A stretch of DNA of 64,000 nucleotides, taken from positions 2,790,001-2,854,000 of the forward strand of contig AP026544.2 in assembly GCA_026075535.2 (NCBI GenBank), read 5' to 3'. This DNA is from Tricholoma matsutake (lineage: Eukaryota; Basidiomycota; Agaricomycetes; Agaricales; Tricholomataceae). Positions 42,738-53,475 of the stretch are shown here, one piece after another. Position numbers and translations under genes: made by a program. Within the stretch, counting starts at the first letter, position 1. Each line of letters starts with the position of its first letter. Under the pieces are notes generated by a model. It ran no database searches, was not told where the DNA came from, and saw only the letters and a program-made list of their open reading frames with translations.

Positions 42738-44267
42738 ATGCCCTCAACCATGAAACCCTTCAACAAACTGTCTCGACTGCCTTCTCGTGCAATGGCATTG
42801 ACCACACAAAGCCATTCACACCAATTATTGCAACAACGAACATTGAACACCATTCCCCCAACACTCTCCAATGTCTCTACCCTGACCCCATCCCCCATTC
42901 CATCACAGAAACCCACACTGACCACAAACATACCTCGTAACATGCATACAGTGACTGTTTCCAAAGACTCAGATGAAGATACATACATAGTGCCACTAAA
43001 GATGGTTCCCCTCATCAAACCTCTATATGTGCCTGCCAAAGTCAGGCAGGGCTGCTCCATTGTTAACTGCAGGTTCGCTGAGTATCCAAGTACTTCGCAG
43101 ATTCAAAACTGCCTGTTGACAATTCTTTGCAAATAAGAACATTGAAGGTGGAGACCAGGTCGGCAAGGTCATGTACAACTTTGAGGCTGTGTCCATACAG
43201 TCCTGGGTGTCAGCAAATGAAGATAGGCTGTTGGCCTTGACGTTCAAGGAATTCATGGCTGAATTCAAAGGGAAGTTTCTGGTGCATTCATGGGAGGATG
43301 AATTGATACAGGATCAGATTGCAATACAGGGGAACAGCACATTCCTCACCTGTATTAACATGGTACACAATGCCAACAACAAACTTGCGGCTCAAGGATC
43401 AGTTTACTACATCATACCTGCTAATTTCTGCTGCCACATTGTCCCTCGTCTGAACCCAGGTTTGAAGAGATTGTACAATGGAAACAATGGGAAATCATCG
43501 ACCTTGAAGAGTGGATGGAACGAGTTTGCCATCTAGAGGAGGACTTGAACTTACAATGCAGCCAATGGGTTGCCAAGACAGCAAAGAAGGCTAGGACCAG
43601 CACCATCACATTGGCAGCCATCAACACCACCGCACCGGCTACCGCAAATGCCTTGTCCTCCACAGCTAACATAGTGCCTCTCCTGTGGCTCACTGACAAA
43701 GAGAAGAACTTGCTGACAATTCATAGAGGTCGCTACAAATGCAGGGTGTTCTACACAGGTCATATGTCATGAGACTGCCCAGTTTTCAGAGCGTCTTTAG
43801 AAGCTTGCAAAGGAGTCACAAGTGTGAACGTGGCGAGGGCAAAGGCAACCTTTGAGTGCAACATGACTACCACCAACATGAATGCTCAGACTGCCACGCA
43901 TGTTGGAGCAGTGTTCAGAGACAGTGACAAAGAAGACTACTTCCAGGACATGTTGTCTGATAATGAAGGAAATGAGTGCATATCATCCATCTTGCATCTT
44001 CCTAGCCATCTCAAGTGGACCTGCTGCATTGATGTGCTGCTCACCTGTGTGCCAACCCCCATTAATGCTCTTATTGACCATGTTTGCTCCCCAGTGCTGA
44101 TTTCAACTGAACTGGTAGAGATTCTGGGATTGAAGCTGAAGAAACTGTTCAAAGCCATGAGGGTATTGGGCGTGTTTACAAAAGAACAGAGAAAACTGGA
44201 CTCTATGTTATTATTATCGCATTACTGTAAATTACATGTCCAGTCGCCAGATGCCATAGCATCGTGA
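42738..44267 (+). pseudogene. gag: gag and protease region of element 3
   Basis: Several frames: 42738-43136 (N-terminal Pro/Thr-rich part), 43171-43536 (capsid-like: ALTFKEFMAEFKGKF, WEDELIQDQI), 43515-44267. The zinc knuckle reads KCRVFYTGHMS-TGA-DCP: the second cysteine is replaced by Phe and the TGA sits where arginine fits. Protease-like NALIDHVCSPVLIS follows near 44063. At least two frameshifts. Structural protein and protease of the particle. Confidence 0.75.
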
Positions 44268-46833
44268 ACACAATTATTTGTCCCCCACTCCACACCGATC
44301 TCATTCTAGGATTGGATTTCCTAGTGAGGAACCATATCATGGTCGACGCCAAGGAACGGACAGCTGTAGCAAAGGACAGTGGCTATGACCTACTAAATCC
44401 CCCAGAGCCACTCACATGGAGAGTACCGATACATAAATTGCCATGGATTAGACAGAAAGAACTAGCAGCAAATATCAGGGTGGGTTGACGATGGGCACAA
44501 GAGAGCCATTGAGCGGTACACTCTGAGCTTCAAGTGCTATTTGACGAGAACCCTGGAAAGTTTGATTTCTCGAAGGAGACGTCATGTGGACCAAATGTCA
44601 TGGGCTTAATTTGCACACGAATTGAAGAACTGGTGACACTGGAAGAACTACAACACCTAGATGCAAAGTTTAAACTGAAATATAAAGACCTATTCCTGAC
44701 TGACACACCTCACATAAAAGACCTTCCACAGGAAGTTTACCATAACATTGAACTGCTGCCTGGGTCACCAGTCTCGGTGGCGTGAGCCTATGGTTGCCCA
44801 CACAAATACTGACCAGGGTGGAAAACCTTGATAGACCAACACTTGGCAGCAGGAAGGATTCGATTGTCTGCATCACCTTACACCTCGCCGTCCTTCATTA
44901 TCCCAAAAGCAGATCCCACCATCCTGCCAAGATGGGTCAATGACTATCAACATCTGAACCAATTGACTGTACCTGACAATTACCCACTACCATGAATCAA
45001 CGACATCTTGGCAGATTGTGCAAAAGGAAAAATCTGGGAAAAGATTGATATGACAAATTCATTTCTCCAAACGCTGGTGAACCCTGACCATGTGAAGTAC
45101 ACCACGACACTGACTCCATTTGGCTTGTGGGAGTGGGTAGTCATGCTGATGGGATTGAGGAACTCACCAGCTACACATCAGCACTGGGTGACACTGGCCT
45201 TGAGGGAATTGATAGGCAAGATCTGCCACATATACCTTGATGATATTATCATCTGGTCGTCCTCCCTCACGGAACACAAAAGAAACATAGAAAAAGTTCT
45301 GAATGCACTGGGAGCAGCTCACCTCTACTGCTCAATGAAAAAGTCCATGCTATTCATGTCAGAGATCGATTTCCTTGGCCATCACATTTTGACGAAAGGA
45401 TTTGAGGCAGACTCAGCTAAAGTTACATGTATCCTGAATTGGCCAGCACCTACATCTGCCAAGTATGTATGACAATTCTTAGGCCTTGTGTGGTACATAG
45501 CACAATTCCTGCCATCACTAGCAGAACATACAGCTGTGTTAACACCATTGACAAAGAAAGAATGCAACAAATTCTTCCCACTGTGGATGACAGCACATCA
45601 ATACATGTTCAAAGCAATAAAATGGCTGGTGGTGGGGAGGGATTGCCTTACCATGATTGATCATGTAGAACCAGGGATGAACAAGATATTCATAATGTGC
45701 GATGCAAGCAAGTGATGGACTGGAGCATTTGGACCTACATGGGAAACATCGAGGCCTGTAGCCTTCGAGAGCCAACAACTGAACAGCACTGAAAGGAATT
45801 ACCCAGTACATGAACAGGAAATGCTGTCAATTCTGAGAGCAATGAGAAAATGGAGGATAGACTTACTGGGGTCACATGTAAACATTTTTATGGACCACAA
45901 GACCTTGCAGAACTTCAATTTCCAGAGTGACTTGTCACAGCATCAGGCATGTTGGATGGAGTACCTCTCACTACAAATACACTATTAATTACATCCAGGG
46001 AGACCACAATACAGTCACAGATGTGCTATCCAGACTTCCAGATACCATGGACAAGAGATCGGTGGAGGTGAATGTGGCAGCAATTTTTGCGGTCGAGAGT
46101 GACCCAAAGTTGTTAAGGAGAATAAAAAGAGGATACCGAGTGGACAGCTGGTGCAAGGGAATTGTTGCAGACTGGGAGAAGGGGATGCTGGACAAGAAGT
46201 TGGACATCACAATGCAAGACGGACTCCTCTTCACAGGCACTAGATTGATAATTCCACAATACAAGCACCTGCAAGAGAAGTTTTTTCAGTTAGTGCATGA
46301 CAACCTGGGTCATTTCAGAGCAAGCAAATCATATGCTAGCTTGCAGGATGAATCCTACTGGCCAAATATGAGAAAGAACCTGATGGAGGGATACGTACCA
46401 TCATGCCCTGACTGCCAACAAAACAAATCACAAACATCGTGCCCAGTGGGACCATTGCACCCTTTGGCAGTGCCAGTTCCAATCAGTGGGGATTGATTTT
46501 GTGGGACCACTGCCAGCGGAAGATGGTTATGACATGATTGTCACCATGATGGATAGCTCAGGTGTAGTGTTTGAAGGTTCAGTCCATAGGACCAAAGACC
46601 GAACTGGACTGACCCGCAGTCCACAGTTTGGTTAACAGTTCACTTGTTTTGGAAACATACAAAAACCATTGTAAAACCAGTTTGAACCAGTTACAACCAG
46701 TCTTTTTGCATTACATATGAACTAATGTACATATTATATACAAGAGACTAACTATGTCATGAGAATTGGTGGGGTTTATATATGTTACAGTAATTGTACA
46801 TGGTTCAATGTCCACACCTCATCACAGGAGGTA

Positions 46834-46872
46834 AACCCGTGAGTCATGTCACCATGAGGCATGGGTTTTCCC
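46834..46872. repeat. AAACCC hairpin copies in element E
   Basis: TAAACCCGTGAGTCATGTCACCA... here pairs with GCATGGGTTT. Two further copies are at 48625-48666 (13-base arms AAACCCGCCAGTC/GACTTGCGGGTTT, one mismatch) and 48767-48806. Each is followed by GTACNCCTGCATTTTTACTG or lies just after it. Confidence 0.6.
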
Positions 46873-46969
46873 CGATTAAAAAGTACCCCTGCATTTTTAC
46901 TGTTATTTTTTATGATATTTGAGAGGAAATTACTGAAAAAGATGTTCGCATCTCATCACATTTGATGCA

Positions 46970-48037
46970 GTGATGTGCACAGTTGATTCCGCAGGGAAAC
47001 ATGCTCACTTCATTCCCACTCACACCACTGTCAGTGCCCTGGGTGCTGCCCACCTCTATCTTCACCATGTCTGGAAATTACATGGACTCCCTGGCACCTT
47101 CCTTTCCGACCGTGGCCCTCAGTTCATAGCAGAGTTCACTCATGAGCTGTACCGACTTCTGGGTATCAAACTCCTCGCTTCGACCGCTTATCACCCACAA
47201 ACTGATGGCCAGACTGAACGAGTCAACCAGGAGTTGGAGCAGTACATCCGTGTCTTTGTCAATGAACACCAGGACGATTGGGACGATCTCCTTCCCCTGG
47301 CCAAGTTCGGATACAACAATCATGTCCATGCTTCCACTCAACAAACCCCCTTCTTCTTGGACACTGGACAGCATCCACGCATGGGATTCGAACCTCACCA
47401 AGCCCCCTCACATATTGAGACAGTGAATGAGTTCATGGAATGCATGAGGGACAGTTTGGAGGAAGCAAAGGCAGCCTTGGTGAAGGCAAAGGACGACATG
47501 GCATGTTTCTACAATCAACGCCACTCTCCAATGCCGCAGTACAAGGTTGGTGATCGAGTTTACCTTGACTCCAGTGACATCTTCACTACCCGTCCATCCA
47601 AAAAACTCTCCCATTGCTTCCTGGGACCTTTCCCCATTGTCAAGTGCATTGGAACGCATGCCTATCGTCTACACCTCCCAGCCTCCATGTATAGACTTCA
47701 CCCAGTCTTCCACATCGTGAAACTCCTTCCAGCTCCCTCAGATCCTTTTCCAGGACGCCGTTCACGACCACCACCGCCACCTACAGTCATGGAGGGAGAA
47801 CCCCAGTATGAAGTTGAGTCAATCTTGGACAGCTGGTTATGTCGAGGGAAGCTCCAGTATTTGGTACACTGGAAGGGTTATGGGTATGAGGAGAACTCAT
47901 GGGTCGAGGAGTCCGATGTGAATGCCCCTTGGTTGGTCAATGAGTTCCACCAATGGCACACTGCTGCACCATGTCGCATTCAAGTCAGTGACTTTGGTCA
48001 TATGCAATTTCGAATGCATCAGGGCGATGCATCTTAG
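46970..48037 (+). CDS. Integrase C-terminal half with chromodomain, uninterrupted
   Basis: An open frame of 355 codons with no stop; the first codon used here is GTG, followed by ATG, so the protein is a fragment rather than a complete gene. Catalytic residues: Asp in CTVDSAGKHAHFIP, Asp in LSDRGPQFIAEF, Glu in TERVNQELEQYI. Then a GKGF/SH3-like part (YKVGDRVYLDSSDI) and a chromodomain (YEVESILDSWLCRGKLQYLV...WKGYGYEENSWVEESDV). It ends at TAG 48035-48037, twelve bases before the LTR. Its freedom from stops contrasts with all other Ty3 genes here, so it is younger or was under selection. Confidence 0.85.
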   Translation: MMCTVDSAGKHAHFIPTHTTVSALGAAHLYLHHVWKLHGLPGTFLSDRGPQFIAEFTHELYRLLGIKLLASTAYHPQTDGQTERVNQELEQYIRVFVNEHQDDWDDLLPLAKFGYNNHVHASTQQTPFFLDTGQHPRMGFEPHQAPSHIETVNEFMECMRDSLEEAKAALVKAKDDMACFYNQRHSPMPQYKVGDRVYLDSSDIFTTRPSKKLSHCFLGPFPIVKCIGTHAYRLHLPASMYRLHPVFHIVKLLPAPSDPFPGRRSRPPPPPTVMEGEPQYEVESILDSWLCRGKLQYLVHWKGYGYEENSWVEESDVNAPWLVNEFHQWHTAAPCRIQVSDFGHMQFRMHQGDAS

Positions 48038-48048
48038 AGGGGGGGTGA

Positions 48049-48538
48049 TGTAAGGGGACTAGAGGGTGTCCCACATGTTTCTCCTATTTTTTATGTTCGT
48101 CCTATATTTTTTCTCACCTCGTTCCTTCTATTCTTCATTTTCTATGATTTTTCCCTTATTTTATTACTAATTTCCCTTTCTATCACATTTGTGCATGTTG
48201 ACAGTTTTATATTTAGAGACAGAGTACCCTTCTGACATCTACCCCTTGGTATTATGTCATGCGGCAGCCTTGATCAGCCTATCTCTGCCTTTCCTATTTT
48301 TAGTTATTATTTGATTTTTGCAGTTTTCAGATATACTGGGCACTGGCAAAGGGATCTTTAGTCGCCATGCATCAAGGGTGCCTTCCACGGAAAGGGGATC
48401 GAATGCATGTTGTCAGTATCCATTGTGGGTGCGTCTGGGGTCAAGGGCATGCCTCAGGCATGAGTTAAGCAGTGCCTCCTGTCTGGAGGGGATCATTGGG
48501 TGTGTTGGGTTCCATGAGTTACAAGGAAGATTGTAACA
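48049..48538 (+). repeat. LTR of the Ty3 fragment in E
   Basis: 490 bp, TGTAAGGGGACT...GATTGTAACA, preceded by the tract AGAGGGGGGGTGA. Its last 190 bp (GTGCCTTCCAC...TTACAAGGAAGATTGTAACA) resemble the LTR of element 1, so the two families share an LTR part. Confidence 0.85.
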
Positions 48539-50072
48539 AGAGCCCTTCAATCAGAGAAGATACCCCTCCTCCTCCTCTTATCAAGGGTGCAAGCTTATTA
48601 CAGGCTGAATATAGGCATAAAAGGGGTAAACCCGCCAGTCGTGTCACCAAGACTTGCGGGTTTTTCCCATGATGTCATCAAAAAGTACACCTGCATTTTT
48701 ACTGTTATTTTTCATGATATTTGATAGAAATTTTCTGAAAAAGATGTCCATGCCTCATCGCAGGGGGTAAACCTGTGAGTCATGTCACCATGACTTGTGG
48801 GTTTCAATGGCACAGGACAATGACCCCCCACCCTTGCTATAAAAGCAAGATCATGGGACTATTTTTATTATCTCATTCTTTTTCTTTTATTCTTTTATAT
48901 ACTACAATTTATTTAGAGTCAAAAACCAGTTACAGTCCAACTGACTTGGGGTACTGGTCTAGACCGGTTACGGTCCCAGTTAACCCTCTTAGAGGTCGAA
49001 AAACTGGACTAAACCAAACCTTAAAACGACTTAGGTGCACAAGTACTCTTACCGCTGAGGAGTTCGCTGTGATATTTTTCAACAAGTGGTTTTGTGAGAA
49101 TGGATGCCCAGAAGAAATCATCACCGACTGTGACAAGTTATTTGTTTTGAAATTCTGGCAAGTGCTAATGAAAATTATGGGCATAAGACACAAGATGTTG
49201 ACATTGTACCATCCGCAAAGTGATGGTGCCTCAGAACGTACAAACAAAACAATGGTACAGGCACTTCATTTCCACATGGAGAGAAACCAGACAGGTTGGG
49301 CAAAGGCATTGCTGAAAGTTAGGTTTGATATCATGAACACGCTGAACATGTCAATGGGTTTCTCACCATTCATCCTAAAAACAGGAAGGGCACCATGATT
49401 AATCCCACCAATTATTGCCAGACAGGAGATGACAGGGGGAGAGGAGGGAGAGATGGGAGCAGCACAGGCATTGGTGGAGAGACTAAAACTAATGACAGAT
49501 CAGGCGAAGGATACACTACTGGCAGCCAAGATATTGCAAGCACATCACACAAATGCAGAGAGGGGACCAGAGCCAAAGTATGACATGGGGGATAAGGTGA
49601 TGTTGGCAACAGGACACTGGAGGAGAGAATACATGCAAACCAAGAGTGGATGGGTTGCTAAGTTCATGCCAAGGTTCAACAGACCGTATGAGGTTGTCAA
49701 AGCTCATCCAAAGGCATTGGACTACACCCTGGTGATGCTGGGTGCTCCAAACATATTCCCAACCTTTCACGCATCCCACCTATGACCATTCATTGTGAAT
49801 GATGATGACAAATATCCGAGCAGAAGACTAGCAAAACCAGGACCTATTGTGATGAAAGACGGAAGCACAGAATATTTCATTGAGCAGATCATCGATTGCC
49901 ATCCATGAGGACATGGAAAACAATACCTTGTACGATGGCTCGGATATGGACATGAACACAACCTTTGGTTACCACAAAGTGAACACTAACTAGAGATGGA
50001 GGCCTTAGTACATTATGAGGAGGAGAATTGAGGAAAAATGGAGTATATATTTTTATTTGGAGGTATGGCGAG

Positions 50073-50303
50073 TGTAAGAGATCCATTCTCTTACCATATG
50101 ACTACATTACTACCAGCGACACACATCCACCAGTGACACCACAATTGAGAGCTTACCTAACAAACATGGTCACATGATTAATCATGCATAGATAGTTCCT
50201 ATTTGTAACAAGGAGACTGTACTTTACTTGACCTTTCTAACCATACTATTTTCCAGTTTACTTTATTCAAACCATCTAAGTGTTTGAAGGACACTTCATT
50301 CCA
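50073..50303 (+). repeat. 3' LTR of element 3
   Basis: Same length as the left LTR. It follows the integrase end by about 80 bases; ATTTGGAGGTATGGCGAG precedes it as a weak purine-rich tract. Confidence 0.88.
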
Positions 50304-50331
50304 AGTGATGAGAGTTCTTCTGGGGTGCTGT

Positions 50332-50470
50332 TAGCATTTCAAAGTTCGGTCCGGTCTAGTTTTTCGACCTCTAAGAGGGTTAACTGGTCTAGACCAGTAC
50401 CCCAAGTCAATTGGACCATAACTGAACCGGTTTCAACCAGTTTTTGACTCTAAATAAATTGTAGTATATA
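50332..50470. repeat. Single end of an E-type element
   Basis: TAGCATTTCAAAGTTCGGTC then 120 bp that is the inverse of E's right subterminal region (48900-49020), including CGACCTCTAAGAGGGTTAAC. No matching right end was found, so it is truncated. Confidence 0.65.
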
Positions 50471-50999
50471 TAGTGTTTAAGGGTCTGGCACTATGGCACT
50501 ATGTAGTGCTCCATAGTGCTACTGAGCTGGCCCAGAGTTTGCTGATGTGCCATCTAGTGCCACTGAGTGGTAGCACACCAAAAATTTGATTCACATTACT
50601 GTGTAGTACTATTATGCTCCTGTTGATTGTTGCCAGCCATATTTTATGTATTCCTATCACTCCCCTGGTCCATAAGAGTTTCGCTGTGCTCCGACATCAA
50701 ACCCTTTTTATTTTATTTTATTTTATTTTATTTATTATTTATTTTTATTTATTTATTTTTTTGGTGGAGCATTTCCCATGAAGGGAGACATTGGGACTCT
50801 AACAATGTTATGACACACTCCTTGATCCAGTACCACCACCTCATTCAAAAATTCAAAGTGGGCAGAGTGAAGGGAAACTACACTTCTGGGCCATAGAATA
50901 GTGTAAATACACAACTGAAGCAAAGGAAGAGCGAACAACTCCCCAGCGCCTGGCAACTGAAATGCTGGACAATCAGACACTGGCAGTTACACTAGGATT
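50471..50999. other. Unassigned; contains a TTTTA run
   Basis: TAGTGTTTAAGGGTCTGGCA at 50475 looks like another hAT-type end. A (TTTTA) run spans about 50707-50760. No gene supported. Confidence 0.4.
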
Positions 51000-51433
51000 A
51001 TGGCAGACAACACTATCAGAGAATGCCAATTAATTCAAAAAAGGGTGAACCTCGTGGCGATGACACCGGAACTATCCGCCAAGGAGAAGCACCCAGCCCC
51101 ACTACAGGCGGAGAAAGGTAGGAGCACCAGATGAATGGGAGCAATACCGCAAAGTGGAGCCAACCTGGGAGACATAACAGATGCCGAAGCAGGGCTCTCC
51201 TGGCTAGCTGCAAAAGGTCTACTGGCCCTGTCAGGCTCAACCCCATCAATGACATCACTGGCCGAGATGCTGTCACAAGTTGGAGCCCTACCGAATACCC
51301 CACTACAAACTCTAAACATAATATGGGCAGTGGCCTTTCTACTGCAAGAACTAGAATTGACGAAAACAACAAGGGAAGTTACTACTACAGTGTCAAAAGA
51401 ACTAACCCCTGTCGACATGCTACAGAACACGTT
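51000..51433 (+). pseudogene. Unknown ORF fragment, perhaps gag-like
   Basis: ATG at 51135 opens MGAIPQSGANLGDITDAEAG, then a helix-rich stretch LAEMLSQVGALPNTPLQTL and AVAFLLQELELTKTTREVTT, running into LTR sequence. The composition is protein-like and could be an ORF1/gag of a retroelement. No zinc knuckle. Family not recognised. Confidence 0.35.
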
Positions 51434-51632
51434 GATGATGCTCAACCCAGAAACCCAAACAAAACCCACCAAAAGGCTTTGGATGGTATAACACAAGTCA
51501 GAGGAAGGATGTGAGGCCCTCTAGATGTCACCTGTCAGACTGACAGTCAAATAGTCATAAAACAACTGCTTGTCGAAGCAGTTCAAAGCTAAAAGAATGT
51601 GTTTCAAGGACTTGCAATGATTTTCGAGACAT
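51434..51632 (-). repeat. Truncated LTR of family X, target of element 4
   Basis: TGATGATGCTCAACC...GTTTCAAGG matches the end of the solo LTR at 14425 in inverse. It is cut at 51632, where element 4 begins, so element 4 inserted into an older LTR of the same family. Confidence 0.75.
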
Positions 51633-52731
51633 TGATGATACTCGACCAGGAAACCCAAACAAAACCCAAAATAAGGGCTTAAATGGTATAACACTAGTTA
51701 GAGGAAGGTTGCAAGGTGGTACTAAATATCACCGCTGTAAACCAAGGGTATGAAAACAACTCTAGAGGGTGTGCAATGAAGTCCAATGAGGTTCAAAAGT
51801 ATTCGAAGCATTGCGATGACGTTTGAGAGAAATTCAATAACAATCAAGAGTGTACAAAGCGCTCGAGGGAATTTTAGTGAAGTTCGGGAGTGTGCGAAGA
51901 GGTGCAATGATGTCCGAAGAGTGTGCAAAGAGGTGCAACAATGTTTGAAGAAGTTCGAAGGCCTTTAGAGAAGACAAAGGCACTTTCGACAGTGGCTGAG
52001 GATAGACTATAAAGATGTAGAAAGGTGTCGAGAGAGGATAGACGATATGTGATGGTTTCGAGAAGCTAGTACGAGGAGTTTGAGGAAATTTGGTGTAAAA
52101 CACTGAACTTTGAGACTAAGTCAAGATGCTTGAACTCAAGAGAATGGCTCTTAAATCAGATGATTGGTGTGAGAGGATGATATATTCTGTTCTTCTAAGT
52201 TAGTGCATTGAGGTCCAGTCCATAGGACCAGGGACCAGACCAAACTGGACTGCACTTTTGAACTGGTCTTATAGGACCATTGGTCCCAGTTCAACCAGGT
52301 CTTCAAGCAGTCCAGTTCTCGGTTCTCATTTTCCTCAACACTTACTAGAACCATCAAAAACCAGTCTAGACCAGTTCTAGACCAAACTTACAGTCCCTTG
52401 CTAATGGATAACAAATATATATATGTCTGTACAATAAATTATAATACACTACAATTTACATATCTTGTAGTTAAAAAATGGGGCATACCCAAGTGAAAAG
52501 AATGAAAAGTGAGCTGTTTAAATACTGCAATGCAAGCATGGACCATTTGTACCTGTTTGCATGGTCATGTGCTTCTTGTTACACATTCGTTTACATCTTT
52601 TGTTTACATGTTTACATTTATTTGTACTGCAGTGCAACACGTTTCAACTTTGCTACTCGCTTTCTCTCCCACATCCACCATGACTGCAACCTATCAAAGG
52701 TCAGAATAGGGTATGAACAATGCACAAAACA

Positions 52732-52833
52732 GGGCCCAAACGACAGCTAAATGTCATCTGGGCCCAGGTAAAGAACTTTCTTTCTATTTCATAAGAATTA
52801 TAACTAGCTAATAACTTTTTGGTTGTATTTTAG
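52732..52833 (+). other. Hairpin-intron cassette 12
   Basis: Stem GGGCCC/GGGCCC plus GACA/TGTC with two mismatches between (52732-52765), donor CAG-GTAAAG at 52768, AGCTAATAAC branch-like site, acceptor GTATTTTAG at 52833. Confidence 0.62.
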
Positions 52834-52859
52834 GTTCTGACTTTCTAGACTAATGATGA

Positions 52860-53475
52860 GCCACCCCCCACTGCCGCCACGAGCCCTCTCTGCTTGTGGG
52901 GTGGATAGAGGGTGGATAGGAGACCAGCAACAACAGGAGACAACAAGTAACAAGCACCCACCCCCAGCCTTGCGAGCAACTGCTCACAGGGTGGATTGTG
53001 GGTGCTGTGAATGACCAAACAAACACAAGGGATGGCGGGATGGGGACGACTAGGAGAACATGGCACCCACTCAGGTAAGTACCCCCTGCCACATTGCAAT
53101 CTCCCCCAGCTAACAAAAGACATGAAACGGCACCCTCTATGCCCAAAACAAGGCCAACACCAACAACGATAATGCCAACGATGATGACAGGGCCAACACC
53201 AATGCCAATGATGGGGCCAATGCCAACAATGAGGCCAATGCCAACAATGACGACAACATGACAAACCCACACAACGACAGGGAATGACGAGCCCATGCAA
53301 TGACAGGGGAATGACAAATGACAAACATGAGCAACGATGTAGGGGGTGGGGAACAACAAACATGGGGCTGGGGGAACAACAAACACAAGTAACAAGGGGG
53401 GGGGCAGATGATGATGAAGATGACTCTGTACCTGCCTCCAGCCTTGCAAGCCACTGCTCATGAGGTGGACTGCAG
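52860..53475. repeat. GAGCA palindrome copies in element D
   Basis: CCACGAGC..GCTTGTGG (52876-52899), GCGAGCA-AC-TGCTCAC (52974-52990) and GCAAGCC..GCTCATGAGG (53444-53465), each followed by GGTGGAT or GGTGGAC. Between them is a GCCAACA(A/C)T(G/C)A-type tandem stretch (53150-53260). Confidence 0.65.

Larger units (their letters stand above)
46965..48538 (+). mobile_element. Ty3 3' fragment with LTR inside element E
   Basis: Begins inside the integrase catalytic core and runs to the end of an LTR. Sequences on its two sides (46830-46950 and 48620-48745) are diverged copies of each other, so it sits between tandem units of E. Start without 5' LTR is unusual for an LTR element and suggests capture or deletion. 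Confidence 0.8.
46565..49029. mobile_element. TIR element E in the integrase gene of element 3
   Basis: Starts TAGTGTTTGAAGGTTCAGTC; the other end, inverted, reads TCGTTTTAAGGTTTGGTTTA. Flanks CTCAGGTG (46557-46564) and CTTAGGTG (49030-49037) match at 7 of 8. Subterminal ACCAGT/CTGGTC words at both ends resemble element D. Interior: AAACCC hairpins and a Ty3 fragment. hAT-like by start and duplication length; less certain than A-D. Confidence 0.7.
44270..49990 (+). pseudogene. pol: pol of element 3, split by element E
   Basis: Linker EELQHLDAKFKLKYKDLF, RT with FLQTLVNPDHVKYTT and YLDDIIIW (near 45235), RNase H MCDASK and DHKTLQNF, integrase zinc site (H..H..CPDCQQNK, to 46430), first catalytic region IVTMMDSSG just before E, then STLTAEEFAVIFFNKW, TDCDKLF, YHPQSDGASERTNKT (49205-49245), and an end with EYFIEQIIDCHP-TGA-GHGKQYLVRWLGYG resembling a chromodomain. 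Most stops are TGA at likely arginine sites; one near 49988 is TAA. Removing E does not give a perfect frame join, so E's edges or the host have changed. Confidence 0.85.
42084..50303 (+). mobile_element. Ty3-type element 3, full length, decayed
   Basis: Two 231-bp LTRs (42084-42314, 50073-50303) start TGTAAGAGATCC and end TTCCA, with perfect 5-bp duplication AGTGA (42079-42083, 50304-50308). The LTRs differ at a handful of bases. The genes run gag, protease, RT, RNase H, integrase, chromodomain-like end on the plus strand. Element E (46565-49029) splits integrase. Confidence 0.9.

Noticed and set aside
50475..50600. Complete hAT-like element starting TAGTGTTTAAGGG
   Set aside because: No matching inverted end or 8-bp duplication could be found.
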